A DNA stretch of 13,597 nucleotides from JAICMB01 sp049514735 (lineage in GTDB: Bacteria > Acidobacteriota > Terriglobia > Bryobacterales > Bryobacteraceae): NCBI GenBank assembly GCA_049514735.1, contig JBEKUT010000173.1, forward strand, positions 1-13,597, read 5' to 3'. Position numbers and translations under genes: made by a program. Positions 7,208 through 13,597 of the stretch are shown one piece after another (within the stretch, counting starts at the first letter, position 1; each line of letters begins with the position of its first letter). The notes below the pieces were generated by a model. It was given only the letters and a program-made list of their open reading frames with translations, did no database searches and was not told where the DNA came from.

Positions 7208-8605
7208 CTAGCTACTTACCTTGACTTCGTTGTTGACGAGTAAGGTGGAAAGATCGTCGCGGAACAGTACTTTCCAGCCCATCCGCTGTAGCGCTGGAAC
7301 GAGCGGATCGTCGTTCGGCAGGAGGGCGTGGCTGAATCTGAAACGCTCCGGGTCCTGCCGCGAACTGTCGGCGGTGAATACTTTGAGCTTGCCTCGAAAA
7401 CGATAAATCAAATAATCACTGTACTTTCGCGTCGACAGAAGGCGAATGTTTGGGGAAAGCTGGGCGACTTCGTTGGCGCCATAAACCGGGAATTCGTCGG
7501 GCAGAAATCCGGTGTAGGAAGCTATGGAAGGGATCTGCAGAAAGAGCCAGAGCAGCACGGCTGCAAAGGGGGCCAGTGCGATTCCAGAGAAACGTGCGTC
7601 GAGCAGGCGCCAACGGTCCGAGTAGGCGAGATATACGTTGAGCGCGCGGCGCAATCCGACGCGCAGATCTTTGGCGCGGTGCAGCGCGTGCGTAATGGCG
7701 CCGTTGGCTAGCGGCAGCATGACCAGCGCCATCAACGGCAGCATTTGTGGGAAGCGAATCGCGCCGCCAACGAAGACCAGCGCGAGTATGAAGTGGGCGA
7801 GCTTTTTCTCACAGAGCGCCAGCGTGCCTCCGGCCGCGGCGATGCCGAGCGCGATCCAGGGACCGGCGGCAAGGTGATATTGGAACGCGGGGCCGATCGA
7901 ATCGGCGAGGTGCACGTGCAGATTCCACCCGTAGGGGTTCAGCAGGGTCGCGAGGCCGGAGAATAACGAGGCCAGCAGGAACCAGCGGCCTTTGCGCAGG
8001 TCGATTGCGGATTCGGTTTGCCAGATGAACGGTCGGGCCAAATGCGAAACGCCGTAGATCAGCGCGATGACGGGAAGGAGGGGGAAGCTCGTGTCCACGT
8101 TGGCCCAGAGCGCTCCGGCGCTCGCCAGGAGAAACGCGTTGCGGATGCGGAATTGGGTGGGAGCCTTTTCGAAATACAGGAGTGCGGTCAGGAGCAGCAG
8201 CCAACCGAAAATGTGCGGACTCGCGGTCCACTGCAGTTGGGTTGTCGCGAGCATGGGAACCGTGAGGATTAAGGCGAAGAAAAAATTTCCCCCGCATTCC
8301 CAATTCAGTTGGAACCATAGCCACGTGACGATCGCGATTGATACGGCAAATAGCCAGACCACGGCTGGAAGGCCCGCGTGAGAATCGGCGAATCCCATGG
8401 CGCAGTCCGATGCCCAGCCCCATGCGATCGACGTCTCGGTCCGTGGGACGTGACGGTCGCTGAGGATCTTTTCACCCATCACGATTTGCTGCCCCGTACT
8501 TGAATCGCGAAAAAAGGATCGAGGCGCGTTGCAGAAGAAGATGCAATAGACCAGCGTCAAGAGGGCCATGAAGAGTGCGAGATCGGGAACGAAAAGGCGT
8601 TTCAT
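7208..8605 (-). CDS. Multi-pass membrane protein, GT-C glycosyltransferase-like
   Basis: Encodes 465 aa from the ATG at 8605, chosen because the first transmembrane helix then begins almost at once (MKRLFVPDLALFMALLTLV). About nine to ten hydrophobic helices follow, ending near residue 370. A soluble C-terminal domain of about 100 aa comes next, containing YSDYLIYRFRGKLKVFTADS. The early loop FFRDSSTGQQIVMG (31-44) with HVPRTETSIAW (52-62) resembles the acidic first-loop pattern of bacterial membrane proteins of the GT-C superfamily, which take sugars from polyprenyl-phosphate donors. That relation is an inference from pattern, and no donor or acceptor can be named. The gene follows the DUF192 gene by 32 bp and is probably co-transcribed with it, but a strong hairpin fills that gap and there is no Shine-Dalgarno site. 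Confidence 0.75.
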   Translation of the reverse strand: MKRLFVPDLALFMALLTLVYCIFFCNAPRSFFRDSSTGQQIVMGEKILSDRHVPRTETSIAWGWASDCAMGFADSHAGLPAVVWLFAVSIAIVTWLWFQLNWECGGNFFFALILTVPMLATTQLQWTASPHIFGWLLLLTALLYFEKAPTQFRIRNAFLLASAGALWANVDTSFPLLPVIALIYGVSHLARPFIWQTESAIDLRKGRWFLLASLFSGLATLLNPYGWNLHVHLADSIGPAFQYHLAAGPWIALGIAAAGGTLALCEKKLAHFILALVFVGGAIRFPQMLPLMALVMLPLANGAITHALHRAKDLRVGLRRALNVYLAYSDRWRLLDARFSGIALAPFAAVLLWLFLQIPSIASYTGFLPDEFPVYGANEVAQLSPNIRLLSTRKYSDYLIYRFRGKLKVFTADSSRQDPERFRFSHALLPNDDPLVPALQRMGWKVLFRDDLSTLLVNNEVKVSS

Positions 8606-8609
8606 AAGA

Positions 8610-8637
8610 GGCAGGCCACAGAAGTCGATGGCCTGCC
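8610..8637 (-). promoter_or_regulatory. Perfect 9-bp hairpin between the DUF192 stop and the next start codon
   Basis: GGCAGGCCA and TGGCCTGCC (8610-8618 and 8629-8637) form a perfect stem with a 10-nt loop. It begins right at the DUF192 stop codon and ends 4 nt before the next ATG. The base 3' of it on the minus strand is TCTT then ATG, too poor in T for a clear terminator. It occupies the place where a ribosome binding site would lie. Confidence 0.7.
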
Positions 8638-8994
8638 CTACCCGTATTTTTCGAGTTCGAGTTGGTCTCCCACGCCGGTCTGCGCCGTCTCGCACATTCC
8701 GGCGGGCAGCTCCAGCACGGAGTGCCCGCGAAGGCACAACGCGAAGCGCCATTTCGGCATCGCGCGGCGGATCTTGAGGACCTTCCTCTTGCGATTCAGG
8801 AACACGACATCGATTGGGAATTTCATCCCAATAGTGTGGACGCCTTCGCACGGAACGATCCACAGGCCTTCTCCAGAATCCAGTCCCGTATGCTTCAACA
8901 AGCCGCGATTACGGGTGGCGGCGGTGTCGGCGATGTCGGCACGGTCCGCGAGAATGGTACCCCGAGTCTGATTTCGCACACGCAGCTTTGGCAA
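8638..8994 (-). CDS. DUF192 family protein
   Basis: Encodes 118 aa. The core RNRGLLKHTGLDSGEGLWIV (28-47), GVHTIGMKFPIDVVFLNRKR (51-70) and the closing VLELPAGMCETAQTGVGD (93-110) are the conserved blocks of DUF192, a small beta-rich family of unknown function often found as a single domain. Many members carry a signal peptide; this one has none visible and is probably cytoplasmic. It precedes the membrane protein gene on the same strand and is divergent from the SGNH hydrolase gene at 9071, with 76 bp between start codons. Its length is normal for the domain. Confidence 0.9.
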   Translation of the reverse strand: MPKLRVRNQTRGTILADRADIADTAATRNRGLLKHTGLDSGEGLWIVPCEGVHTIGMKFPIDVVFLNRKRKVLKIRRAMPKWRFALCLRGHSVLELPAGMCETAQTGVGDQLELEKYG

Positions 8995-9010
8995 ACTTTA
9001 TTTAACCCCG

Positions 9011-9058
9011 CCTTCAGCAAACTGTTGCGCTGGCGTAAGACTTGTGTTCTGCTGAAGG
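9011..9058 (+). promoter_or_regulatory. Inverted repeat with 30-nt loop in the leader of the SGNH hydrolase gene
   Basis: CCTTCAGCA (9011-9019) is the exact reverse complement of TGCTGAAGG (9050-9058). The right arm ends 12 nt before the ATG at 9071 and covers the only Shine-Dalgarno-like sequence (GAAGGG). It lies in the divergent gap with the DUF192 gene, so it could be an RNA structure that masks the ribosome site or two half-sites for a regulator. Confidence 0.6.
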
Positions 9059-9070
9059 GTTCAGACTAAC

Positions 9071-10894
9071 ATGAAACTTCGCTACGTTGCGATCTCCATT
9101 CTCGCCCTGACGTGCTACGCGCAGGCGCCGTTCGCGCTGAAGAATGGCGACCGTGTCGTCTTTTTCGGCGACAGCATTACAGACCAGCGTCTGTACACGA
9201 CCTACGTCGAGACGTATGTCCGTACGCGCTTCCCGCAACTGGACGTGGCGTTCATTCACTCCGGCTGGGGTGGCGATCGAGTGACCGGCGGCGGAGGCGG
9301 CGGTGTCGACGAACGGCTGGCGCGCGACGTGAACGCGTATCATCCGACCGTTGTGACCATCATGCTCGGCATGAACGATGGCAGGTATCGCGCGTTCGAC
9401 GATCAGATTTTCAACATCTACACGGCCGGATACAAGCACATCGTTCAGAAACTGAGGGCCGACAATCCGGGCGTCCGCATTACTGCCATCCAGCCGTCGC
9501 CTTATGACGACGTGACGCGCACGGCCATGTTCAAAGGCGGCTACAACGGTCTTCTTTTGCGCTATTCCGATTTTTTGCACGAACTGGGTTCGTCGGAAAA
9601 TCTCACGGTCGCCGATTTGAATCGGCCGGTCGCAGCCATGCTGGAGCAGGCGAAAGAAAACGATCCGGAGCTCTCGCAGAAGATCCTGCCGGATCGCGTG
9701 CATCCCGCGGCGCCGGGTCATCTCATCATGGCGGAGCAACTGCTGAAGGCGTGGAGCGCGCCGGCACTGGTCAGCGATGTTGAGTTGGATGCCGCCGGAC
9801 GCAAGAGCGTTCGATCGGGAAACGCGGCGCTGAGCGATGTCAATTTCGGTACGGCTATTACATGGACGGAAACCGATCGGGCTCTTCCGATGGCGGTGGA
9901 TCTCAGCGATCCGCTCACGGCGCTCACCGTGAATTCTTCCGACTTCATGGAAGCTATGAATCGCGAGGAACTGAAAATTACGGGACTCGCGGATGGAAAA
10001 TACACGCTGCGGATCGATGGAGAAGAGGCCGGGACGTTTAGCGGCGCTCAACTCGGCGCGGGCGTCAATCTTGCGAATTTCGAAACTCCGATGTGGGCGC
10101 AAGCCGCGCGGGTCCACGCTTTGACTTTGAAACACGCCGGGATTCACAACACGCTGTGGCGCAATGTGCAGGTTCCGATGGAAACGGAGAAGGTGGCGAC
10201 TCTGCAGGCGGCGCTGGACGCGCTCGATGCATTGGATCGCGACCTGATTCAGCAGCAGCGAACCGCGGCTCAGCCCGTGGCGCACCGCTTCGAACTCGTG
10301 ACCGGCGATTCGAGCTACACGCCGATCTTCGACGGCGTCGATCTTTCGGGCTGGCATATCAGCCAGGTGAATCATCACGGCAATTCGCAGGGCTGGAAAG
10401 CGGATGACGGCGTGCTCACGGGCAAGCAGGACAAGCCTCGCAACGGCGGCATCATTCTGACCGATCGCAAGTATCGCAACGTGGAAGTTTCGCTAGACCT
10501 CAACCCCGATTATGGCTGCGACAGCGGCCTCTTTCTGCGATCGAACGAGAAAGGCGAGGCGTACCAGGTGCTGATCGATTATCTGGACGGGGGCGCCATC
10601 GGCGGCGTTTACGGCGAGGGCCTGAAGGATGTGAAGGAGTACGTGAATCCGCAATGGCGCGAGATCTTCAAGAACGGTCAATGGAATCACTTGCGCGCCC
10701 GCATTGAGGGCGATGCGCCGCATATTCAGGTCTGGTTGAACGGCATCGAAATCACGGATTGGACCGATACTGCGAATCATGCGGCAGGCGGGGCAGTGGA
10801 CGGCATGATCGCGCTGCAGGTGCACGGCGGGAACCGCTGGATTCCGGGTTCGCAACATCGCTTCCGCAACATTAAGGTGCGGGAGTTGCCGTAA
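9071..10894 (+). CDS. Secreted SGNH hydrolase fused to a DUF1080 (3-keto-glycoside hydrolase type) domain
   Basis: Encodes 607 aa. The N terminus (MKLRYVAISILALTCYAQ) is a signal peptide, so it acts in the periplasm or outside. The SGNH esterase domain spans about 25-230. Block I is VVFFGDSITD with nucleophile Ser35, block III is MLGMND (98-103), and block V is PDRVHPAAPGH with Asp208 and His211. A helical and beta linker region (about 236-400) follows. The C-terminal DUF1080 domain (about 417-606) starts YTPIFDGVDLSGWHI and has the jelly-roll pattern of the 3-keto-disaccharide hydrolase family. A Gly run (GGGGGG, 73-78) lies in the oxyanion-loop region. By family knowledge the first domain removes acyl groups from carbohydrate and the second cleaves glycosides oxidised at C3. 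A single enzyme doing both on one substrate is an inference. Other reading: the DUF1080 domain only binds sugar. Confidence 0.92.
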   Translation: MKLRYVAISILALTCYAQAPFALKNGDRVVFFGDSITDQRLYTTYVETYVRTRFPQLDVAFIHSGWGGDRVTGGGGGGVDERLARDVNAYHPTVVTIMLGMNDGRYRAFDDQIFNIYTAGYKHIVQKLRADNPGVRITAIQPSPYDDVTRTAMFKGGYNGLLLRYSDFLHELGSSENLTVADLNRPVAAMLEQAKENDPELSQKILPDRVHPAAPGHLIMAEQLLKAWSAPALVSDVELDAAGRKSVRSGNAALSDVNFGTAITWTETDRALPMAVDLSDPLTALTVNSSDFMEAMNREELKITGLADGKYTLRIDGEEAGTFSGAQLGAGVNLANFETPMWAQAARVHALTLKHAGIHNTLWRNVQVPMETEKVATLQAALDALDALDRDLIQQQRTAAQPVAHRFELVTGDSSYTPIFDGVDLSGWHISQVNHHGNSQGWKADDGVLTGKQDKPRNGGIILTDRKYRNVEVSLDLNPDYGCDSGLFLRSNEKGEAYQVLIDYLDGGAIGGVYGEGLKDVKEYVNPQWREIFKNGQWNHLRARIEGDAPHIQVWLNGIEITDWTDTANHAAGGAVDGMIALQVHGGNRWIPGSQHRFRNIKVRELP

Positions 10895-10932
10895 GGGCCA
10901 CTTCATTTTTGTTTAAGCGCAAGTAAAGTTTA

Positions 10933-10961
10933 TTGACTTCAACAAAATTAAAGCGTATATT
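10933..10961 (+). promoter_or_regulatory. Sigma70-like promoter of the DUF2089 operon
   Basis: TTGACT (10933-10938) and TATATT (10956-10961) are separated by exactly 17 bp in a strikingly AT-rich stretch after a GC-rich gene. The start of transcription, about 7 nt beyond the -10 box, would be at or next to the GTG start codon (10968). The element TATTGA(C/T)TT occurs twice, overlapping the -35 box and the -10 box, and may be a pair of operator sites. Confidence 0.65.
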
Positions 10962-10967
10962 GATTTT

Positions 10968-11267
10968 GTGAAGCAGGAGACGCCATCCTGGCTCGAAGCG
11001 TTGGACGAAGAGGACCTCCAGTTTTTGAAACGCTTCCTGGTAAGTTCGGGATCTCTGAAGGCGATGTGCGATGAGTATGGCGTCTCGTACCCGACGCTAC
11101 GCGCGCGGCTGGACCGTCTGATTGCGAAGGTTCAGGCCGCTGACGATCCCAAAATCGTGGATTCTTTCCAGCGCAAACTGCAGGTGCTGGTGGCCGATGG
11201 AAAACTGTCGCCTCCGATGGCGCGAGAGTTGTGGAAAGCTCATCGCGTGGCGGCGGAGGAAGGATAA
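10968..11267 (+). CDS. DUF2089-type helix-turn-helix regulator
   Basis: Encodes 99 aa from a GTG start. Residues about 24-54 (SSGSLKAMCDEYGVSYPTLR then ARLDRLIAKV) form a clear helix-turn-helix, similar to the conserved part of DUF2089 proteins. The N-terminal zinc ribbon found in some members is absent. The acidic lead-in WLEALDEEDLQFLKRFL is also family-like. A DNA-binding cytoplasmic regulator is therefore inferred, most simply controlling its own operon. The membrane protein gene starts 8 bp after the stop codon, and its Shine-Dalgarno site overlaps the end of this gene. No Shine-Dalgarno site precedes the GTG, which fits leaderless translation from the promoter at 10933-10961. Confidence 0.8.
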   Translation: MKQETPSWLEALDEEDLQFLKRFLVSSGSLKAMCDEYGVSYPTLRARLDRLIAKVQAADDPKIVDSFQRKLQVLVADGKLSPPMARELWKAHRVAAEEG

Positions 11268-11275
11268 GGACCGGC

Positions 11276-11617
11276 ATGATAGAACCTTGGTTCGACCCAA
11301 ATCGATACGCGTGGATACCGGGAGTAGCTTACGCATGCGCGGCGTTGATCGTGGCTGCGTTTGTCGTCTGGCTGGCGCCTAAAGGGCGAGCGCGGAAACC
11401 GATTGTCAGGGCGTGGGTCTCGCTGTGGGCCGTTGCGGCCGCGTTGATCGTGACTGGGCTGGTAGCGTTGATGAGTGGACAACCGTGGGGCGTCTGGTAC
11501 GGACTGCTGCTTCCGGGAATCATTGGCACGGTCGTGGTCGGCGCGAATCTTTTCGTGATCTTCAAACGCTATCGAGACGTGGAGGAGCGGCGGCTGGCAT
11601 CGAAAGATTTTATGTAG
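11276..11617 (+). CDS. Small three-helix membrane protein
   Basis: Encodes 113 aa. The ATG at 11276 was chosen over an upstream in-frame start because AAGGA (11266-11270) sits 5 nt before it. Hydrophobic helices lie at about 14-34, 45-66 and 73-97, with a charged cytoplasmic tail (FKRYRDVEERRLASKDFM). I recognise no named family and no enzyme motif. Its position 8 bp behind the DUF2089 regulator suggests a regulator-target pair. The topology, with a basic loop between helices 1 and 2 (PKGRARKP), puts that loop and the C terminus in the cytoplasm by the positive-inside rule if the N terminus is outside. Confidence 0.78.
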   Translation: MIEPWFDPNRYAWIPGVAYACAALIVAAFVVWLAPKGRARKPIVRAWVSLWAVAAALIVTGLVALMSGQPWGVWYGLLLPGIIGTVVVGANLFVIFKRYRDVEERRLASKDFM

Positions 11618-11714
11618 CCGCTTGTTTACGGGCGTGCGAAATGAGCTCGGCATTCGTTACGCTCGCTGACGCACGCGGTTCAGTAACACTCTGAAAAAGT
11701 TGGGTCGAGTTGCA

Positions 11715-11738
11715 GAGCCGCGACGGTTACGGAGCGCC
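11715..11738 (-). repeat. Degenerate reverse-orientation copy of the 25-bp repeat
   Basis: GAGCCGCGACGGTTACGGAG and the next four bases resemble the reverse complement of the unit at 2055-2079, with several mismatches. It lies in the 157-bp convergent gap between the small membrane protein and the glycosyltransferase, as the other copies lie in gaps. The match is partial and by eye. Confidence 0.4.
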
Positions 11739-11774
11739 GAGTGCTACCGGGTCGGAATACGCCTCGGATCGCGT

Positions 11775-13271
11775 TTATTTCTTAAATCCCCAAAATACGG
11801 AGCAACTCCCGATCTCCTGTTTGTGCGCGTACAGCTTCGGCAATCCCAACTCATCGATGCGGTCGTCGTCGCAGTTGGAAATGGTGTTGTACGCGCCGGA
11901 CTTCACGCGGCGGTCGAGTTCGGGCCGCGGCAGAATATGGAGGGGCGCGGCTTGCGCCATCGTCAGGTCGAGCTTCGTGCCGGCCTGAAACTCCATGCCA
12001 TCGGGAACCGGGCGATGAGTCAGGAAATAGATGTGCTCGCTGGACCATAACGTGCCATCGGGCGGGGTGACTTCCTGCACCTTCTTAGCGATCGCCTCCA
12101 TGTCGCCCCACGTCAGCGATTCCGTGTCATCGTGGAGAGCCTTACCGAGTCCTAACGACAGGAGAACAATTAGAACCGCCGCAGGCCAGATCGGCCGGTC
12201 CGGACGGTAGAGCCGCGACCCTGCGGCATAGAATCCCACCGTGGCAGGGATGGCCACGAAAGGGACGATCAGGAGGAAATACCAAGTGAAGGTGGGATGG
12301 GCGGTGCCGATTTCGAAGCTCATCATGATGGCTACGCCAGCGGACAAATAAATTTCGGCTCGCCGGGCACGCTCCCATCCGCTCGCGGTTGCAGTGAAGA
12401 GCAGACCTCCGATCGCAAGCAGTCCGAGCAGCATAGCCTGCGAAGAATCGATCCACGAAAGCAGGACGTCGATATCGTGTTTCGTCGCGCCTTCCCATCG
12501 CACGCGCCGGAAAAAGAGATGGTATTGAACGAGGTTGAACCACACGACTCCCGGAGCTTTGAGGAACAACCAGAGGACTGGAAAAAATGGCGGCACAGCG
12601 CCCGCTACGAAGGCGGCGAGCTTCGTCCAGCGATTTCCAGCGCGGTTGTAGAACAGCATCCATAGGAGGAAGACCGGAACCGCGGGCGCGGTGAGTAAGG
12701 AAGACGCAGCGGCGGCGCTGGCCAGCAATCCGGCACCGGCGGCGAACCAGACCGTGTCGCGTTCGACGGCTACAACCGTCATGCGAAAGGCGGCGACGCT
12801 TAGGAAGAGACAGATCGCGTAAGCCTGTCCAATGGGGCCGAACAGTACGACGGATGAATTTAATGCCACGAAACATGCGGCGGCCAAAGCGCCCGCCAGA
12901 CGCCATCTGGGGTCTGGAAAACGCTTGGAGACGAAGCTGGCCGTTAGGAACACACTGCCCGCGACCAGCAATGCTGCAACAGCGTGGATGGCGCGCCAGC
13001 TCGCTCCGAAAATAGAAACCCAGAAAGCGTTCCAATAAGCATTCAAGGGCGTTTGAGGAAAGCAAAAATCGAGATAAGGACGCTGGCCGGATTGGATCAA
13101 ACGCGCAGCCAGCACATGGAAGCCTTCGTCCCACGAAAACGAACGAGTCTCAGCATAGGCGAGAACGACGGCAAAGAGAATCGCCACGGTGCCAAGCAGA
13201 ATGAAAAATGGCCGACGGCCGTCCGCTGTTTCTTGGTGTGCGTGAGCGCCGAGGTGGACTGAAGTGCTCAT
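11775..13271 (-). CDS. ArnT/PMT-like membrane glycosyltransferase (GT-C)
   Basis: Encodes 498 aa from the ATG at 13271. I did not use a longer in-frame start because it would overlap the divergent cytochrome gene antisense. A short cytoplasmic lead is followed by helix 1 (FFILLGTVAILFAVVLAY, 22-39). The periplasmic loop then carries SWDEGFH (46-52), whose Asp48-Glu49 match the catalytic acidic pair of GT-C enzymes, and FPQTPLNAYW (71-80). About eleven to twelve helices follow up to residue about 395. A soluble C-terminal periplasmic domain of about 100 aa ends the protein. By family knowledge it would transfer a sugar from a polyprenyl-phosphate carrier to a lipid, glycan or protein acceptor at the outer face of the inner membrane. 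The acceptor is not readable. It shares general architecture with the 465-aa membrane protein at 7208-8605 but is not obviously a close copy. Confidence 0.85.
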   Translation of the reverse strand: MSTSVHLGAHAHQETADGRRPFFILLGTVAILFAVVLAYAETRSFSWDEGFHVLAARLIQSGQRPYLDFCFPQTPLNAYWNAFWVSIFGASWRAIHAVAALLVAGSVFLTASFVSKRFPDPRWRLAGALAAACFVALNSSVVLFGPIGQAYAICLFLSVAAFRMTVVAVERDTVWFAAGAGLLASAAAASSLLTAPAVPVFLLWMLFYNRAGNRWTKLAAFVAGAVPPFFPVLWLFLKAPGVVWFNLVQYHLFFRRVRWEGATKHDIDVLLSWIDSSQAMLLGLLAIGGLLFTATASGWERARRAEIYLSAGVAIMMSFEIGTAHPTFTWYFLLIVPFVAIPATVGFYAAGSRLYRPDRPIWPAAVLIVLLSLGLGKALHDDTESLTWGDMEAIAKKVQEVTPPDGTLWSSEHIYFLTHRPVPDGMEFQAGTKLDLTMAQAAPLHILPRPELDRRVKSGAYNTISNCDDDRIDELGLPKLYAHKQEIGSCSVFWGFKK

Positions 13272-13280
13272 CGCGTTAAC

Positions 13281-13597
13281 ATGATTCCTATGCTCAAGCT
13301 TATCGCCATGCTTATCGTTATGATAAGCGCCTGCGCGGCGGTCTTTGCGGCCGATTCGAGTCCGGCCACGCGCGGCAAGTATCTGGTGGAAGAGGTCGCG
13401 AAATGTCAGTTGTGTCATTCGCCGCAAACCGAGACGGGCGAGTTGGACACAGCCAATTTACTGAAAGGGGCGACGCTCAATTTTCAGCCGATGCACGCGA
13501 TCGAGGACTGGCATAAGACCGCGCCCGACCTAACAGGTGGAGGCCGGCTGATGCAACGCTGGGGCGAGGATGGGCTAACGAAGTTTCTCGAAACGGG
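13281..13597 (+). CDS. Exported c-type cytochrome, 3' end beyond window
   Basis: A partial frame of about 105 aa runs off the window. The start is ambiguous: ATG at 13281, 13290 or 13308 are all in frame. MLKLIAMLIVMISACAAVFA (from 13290) is a good signal peptide with cleavage before ADSSP. The mature part has RGKYLVEEVAKCQLCHSP, whose CxxCH motif binds haem c covalently, with the His as axial ligand. The downstream text GGRLMQRWGEDGLTKFLET fits a mono-haem class I cytochrome c with an N-terminal CxxCH, active in periplasmic electron transfer. Its partner is unknown. Only 9 bp separate the outermost start from the divergent glycosyltransferase start, so the promoter of each gene must overlap the other's coding region, or the internal start is used. 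Confidence 0.8.
   Translation, partial: MIPMLKLIAMLIVMISACAAVFAADSSPATRGKYLVEEVAKCQLCHSPQTETGELDTANLLKGATLNFQPMHAIEDWHKTAPDLTGGGRLMQRWGEDGLTKFLET

Noticed and set aside
9014..10378. 454-aa minus-strand open frame
   Set aside because: It is antisense to the SGNH-DUF1080 gene, which has clear catalytic motifs and a signal peptide. The antisense product is Arg/His-rich and motif-free.
12142..13134. 330-aa minus-strand open frame in another frame
   Set aside because: It lies within the glycosyltransferase gene on the same strand. The real frame has membrane helices and the SWDEG motif, while this one is Arg/Ser/Cys-rich.

Overview
This 13.6 kb window looks like part of an Acidobacteriota chromosome, most likely of the Solibacter/Bryobacter group. 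That placement is an inference from gene content and style: a Tat-exported Gfo/Idh/MocA oxidoreductase, an SGNH-hydrolase/DUF1080 fusion, a compact DUF2089 regulator, several large GT-C-type membrane proteins, high GC and few strong Shine-Dalgarno sites. No 16S rRNA or other phylogenetic marker is present.

Positions 1-2030 form an accessory, partly decayed block read on the minus strand. A DUF433 antitoxin-type gene (1738-2022) is followed by the wreck of its PIN-like DUF5615 toxin partner (1446-1754), with at least three lesions. Next come a DUF6978-like gene broken by one extra G (787-1237) and an intact DUF1828/DUF1829 gene (23-790) coupled to it by an ATGA overlap. Positions 2023-2140 carry two copies of a 25-bp repeat, and 2141-2401 is a possible small gene.

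Positions 2489-6912 hold housekeeping and metabolic genes on the plus strand. They are a Tat-exported oxidoreductase, a long-form NADP-type isocitrate dehydrogenase, and purE and purK. The last three are tightly packed: 8 bp separate icd from purE, and purE and purK overlap as GTGA. A third copy of the 25-bp repeat follows purK, at the head of a four-unit 15-bp tandem array.

Positions 7208-8994 (minus) encode a GT-C-like membrane protein behind a DUF192 protein. The divergent plus-strand gene at 9071-10894 encodes a secreted SGNH hydrolase fused to a DUF1080 (3-keto-glycoside hydrolase type) domain. Together with the Tat-exported oxidoreductase it suggests periplasmic processing of oxidised sugars, although the two genes are not in one operon.

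Positions 10968-11617 hold a DUF2089 regulator and a three-helix membrane protein as a small operon. Its promoter is well formed and placed so that the transcript would begin at the GTG start codon. A second GT-C (ArnT/PMT-like) membrane glycosyltransferase lies on the minus strand (11775-13271). It is divergent, by only 9 bp between start codons, from an exported c-type cytochrome that runs off the window end.

No tRNA, rRNA, CRISPR array or insertion sequence was found. The most distinctive signals are the two-part toxin-antitoxin and DUF6978/DUF1828 island with its hairpin-associated frameshifts, the dispersed 25-bp repeat, and the apparent leaderless DUF2089 operon.
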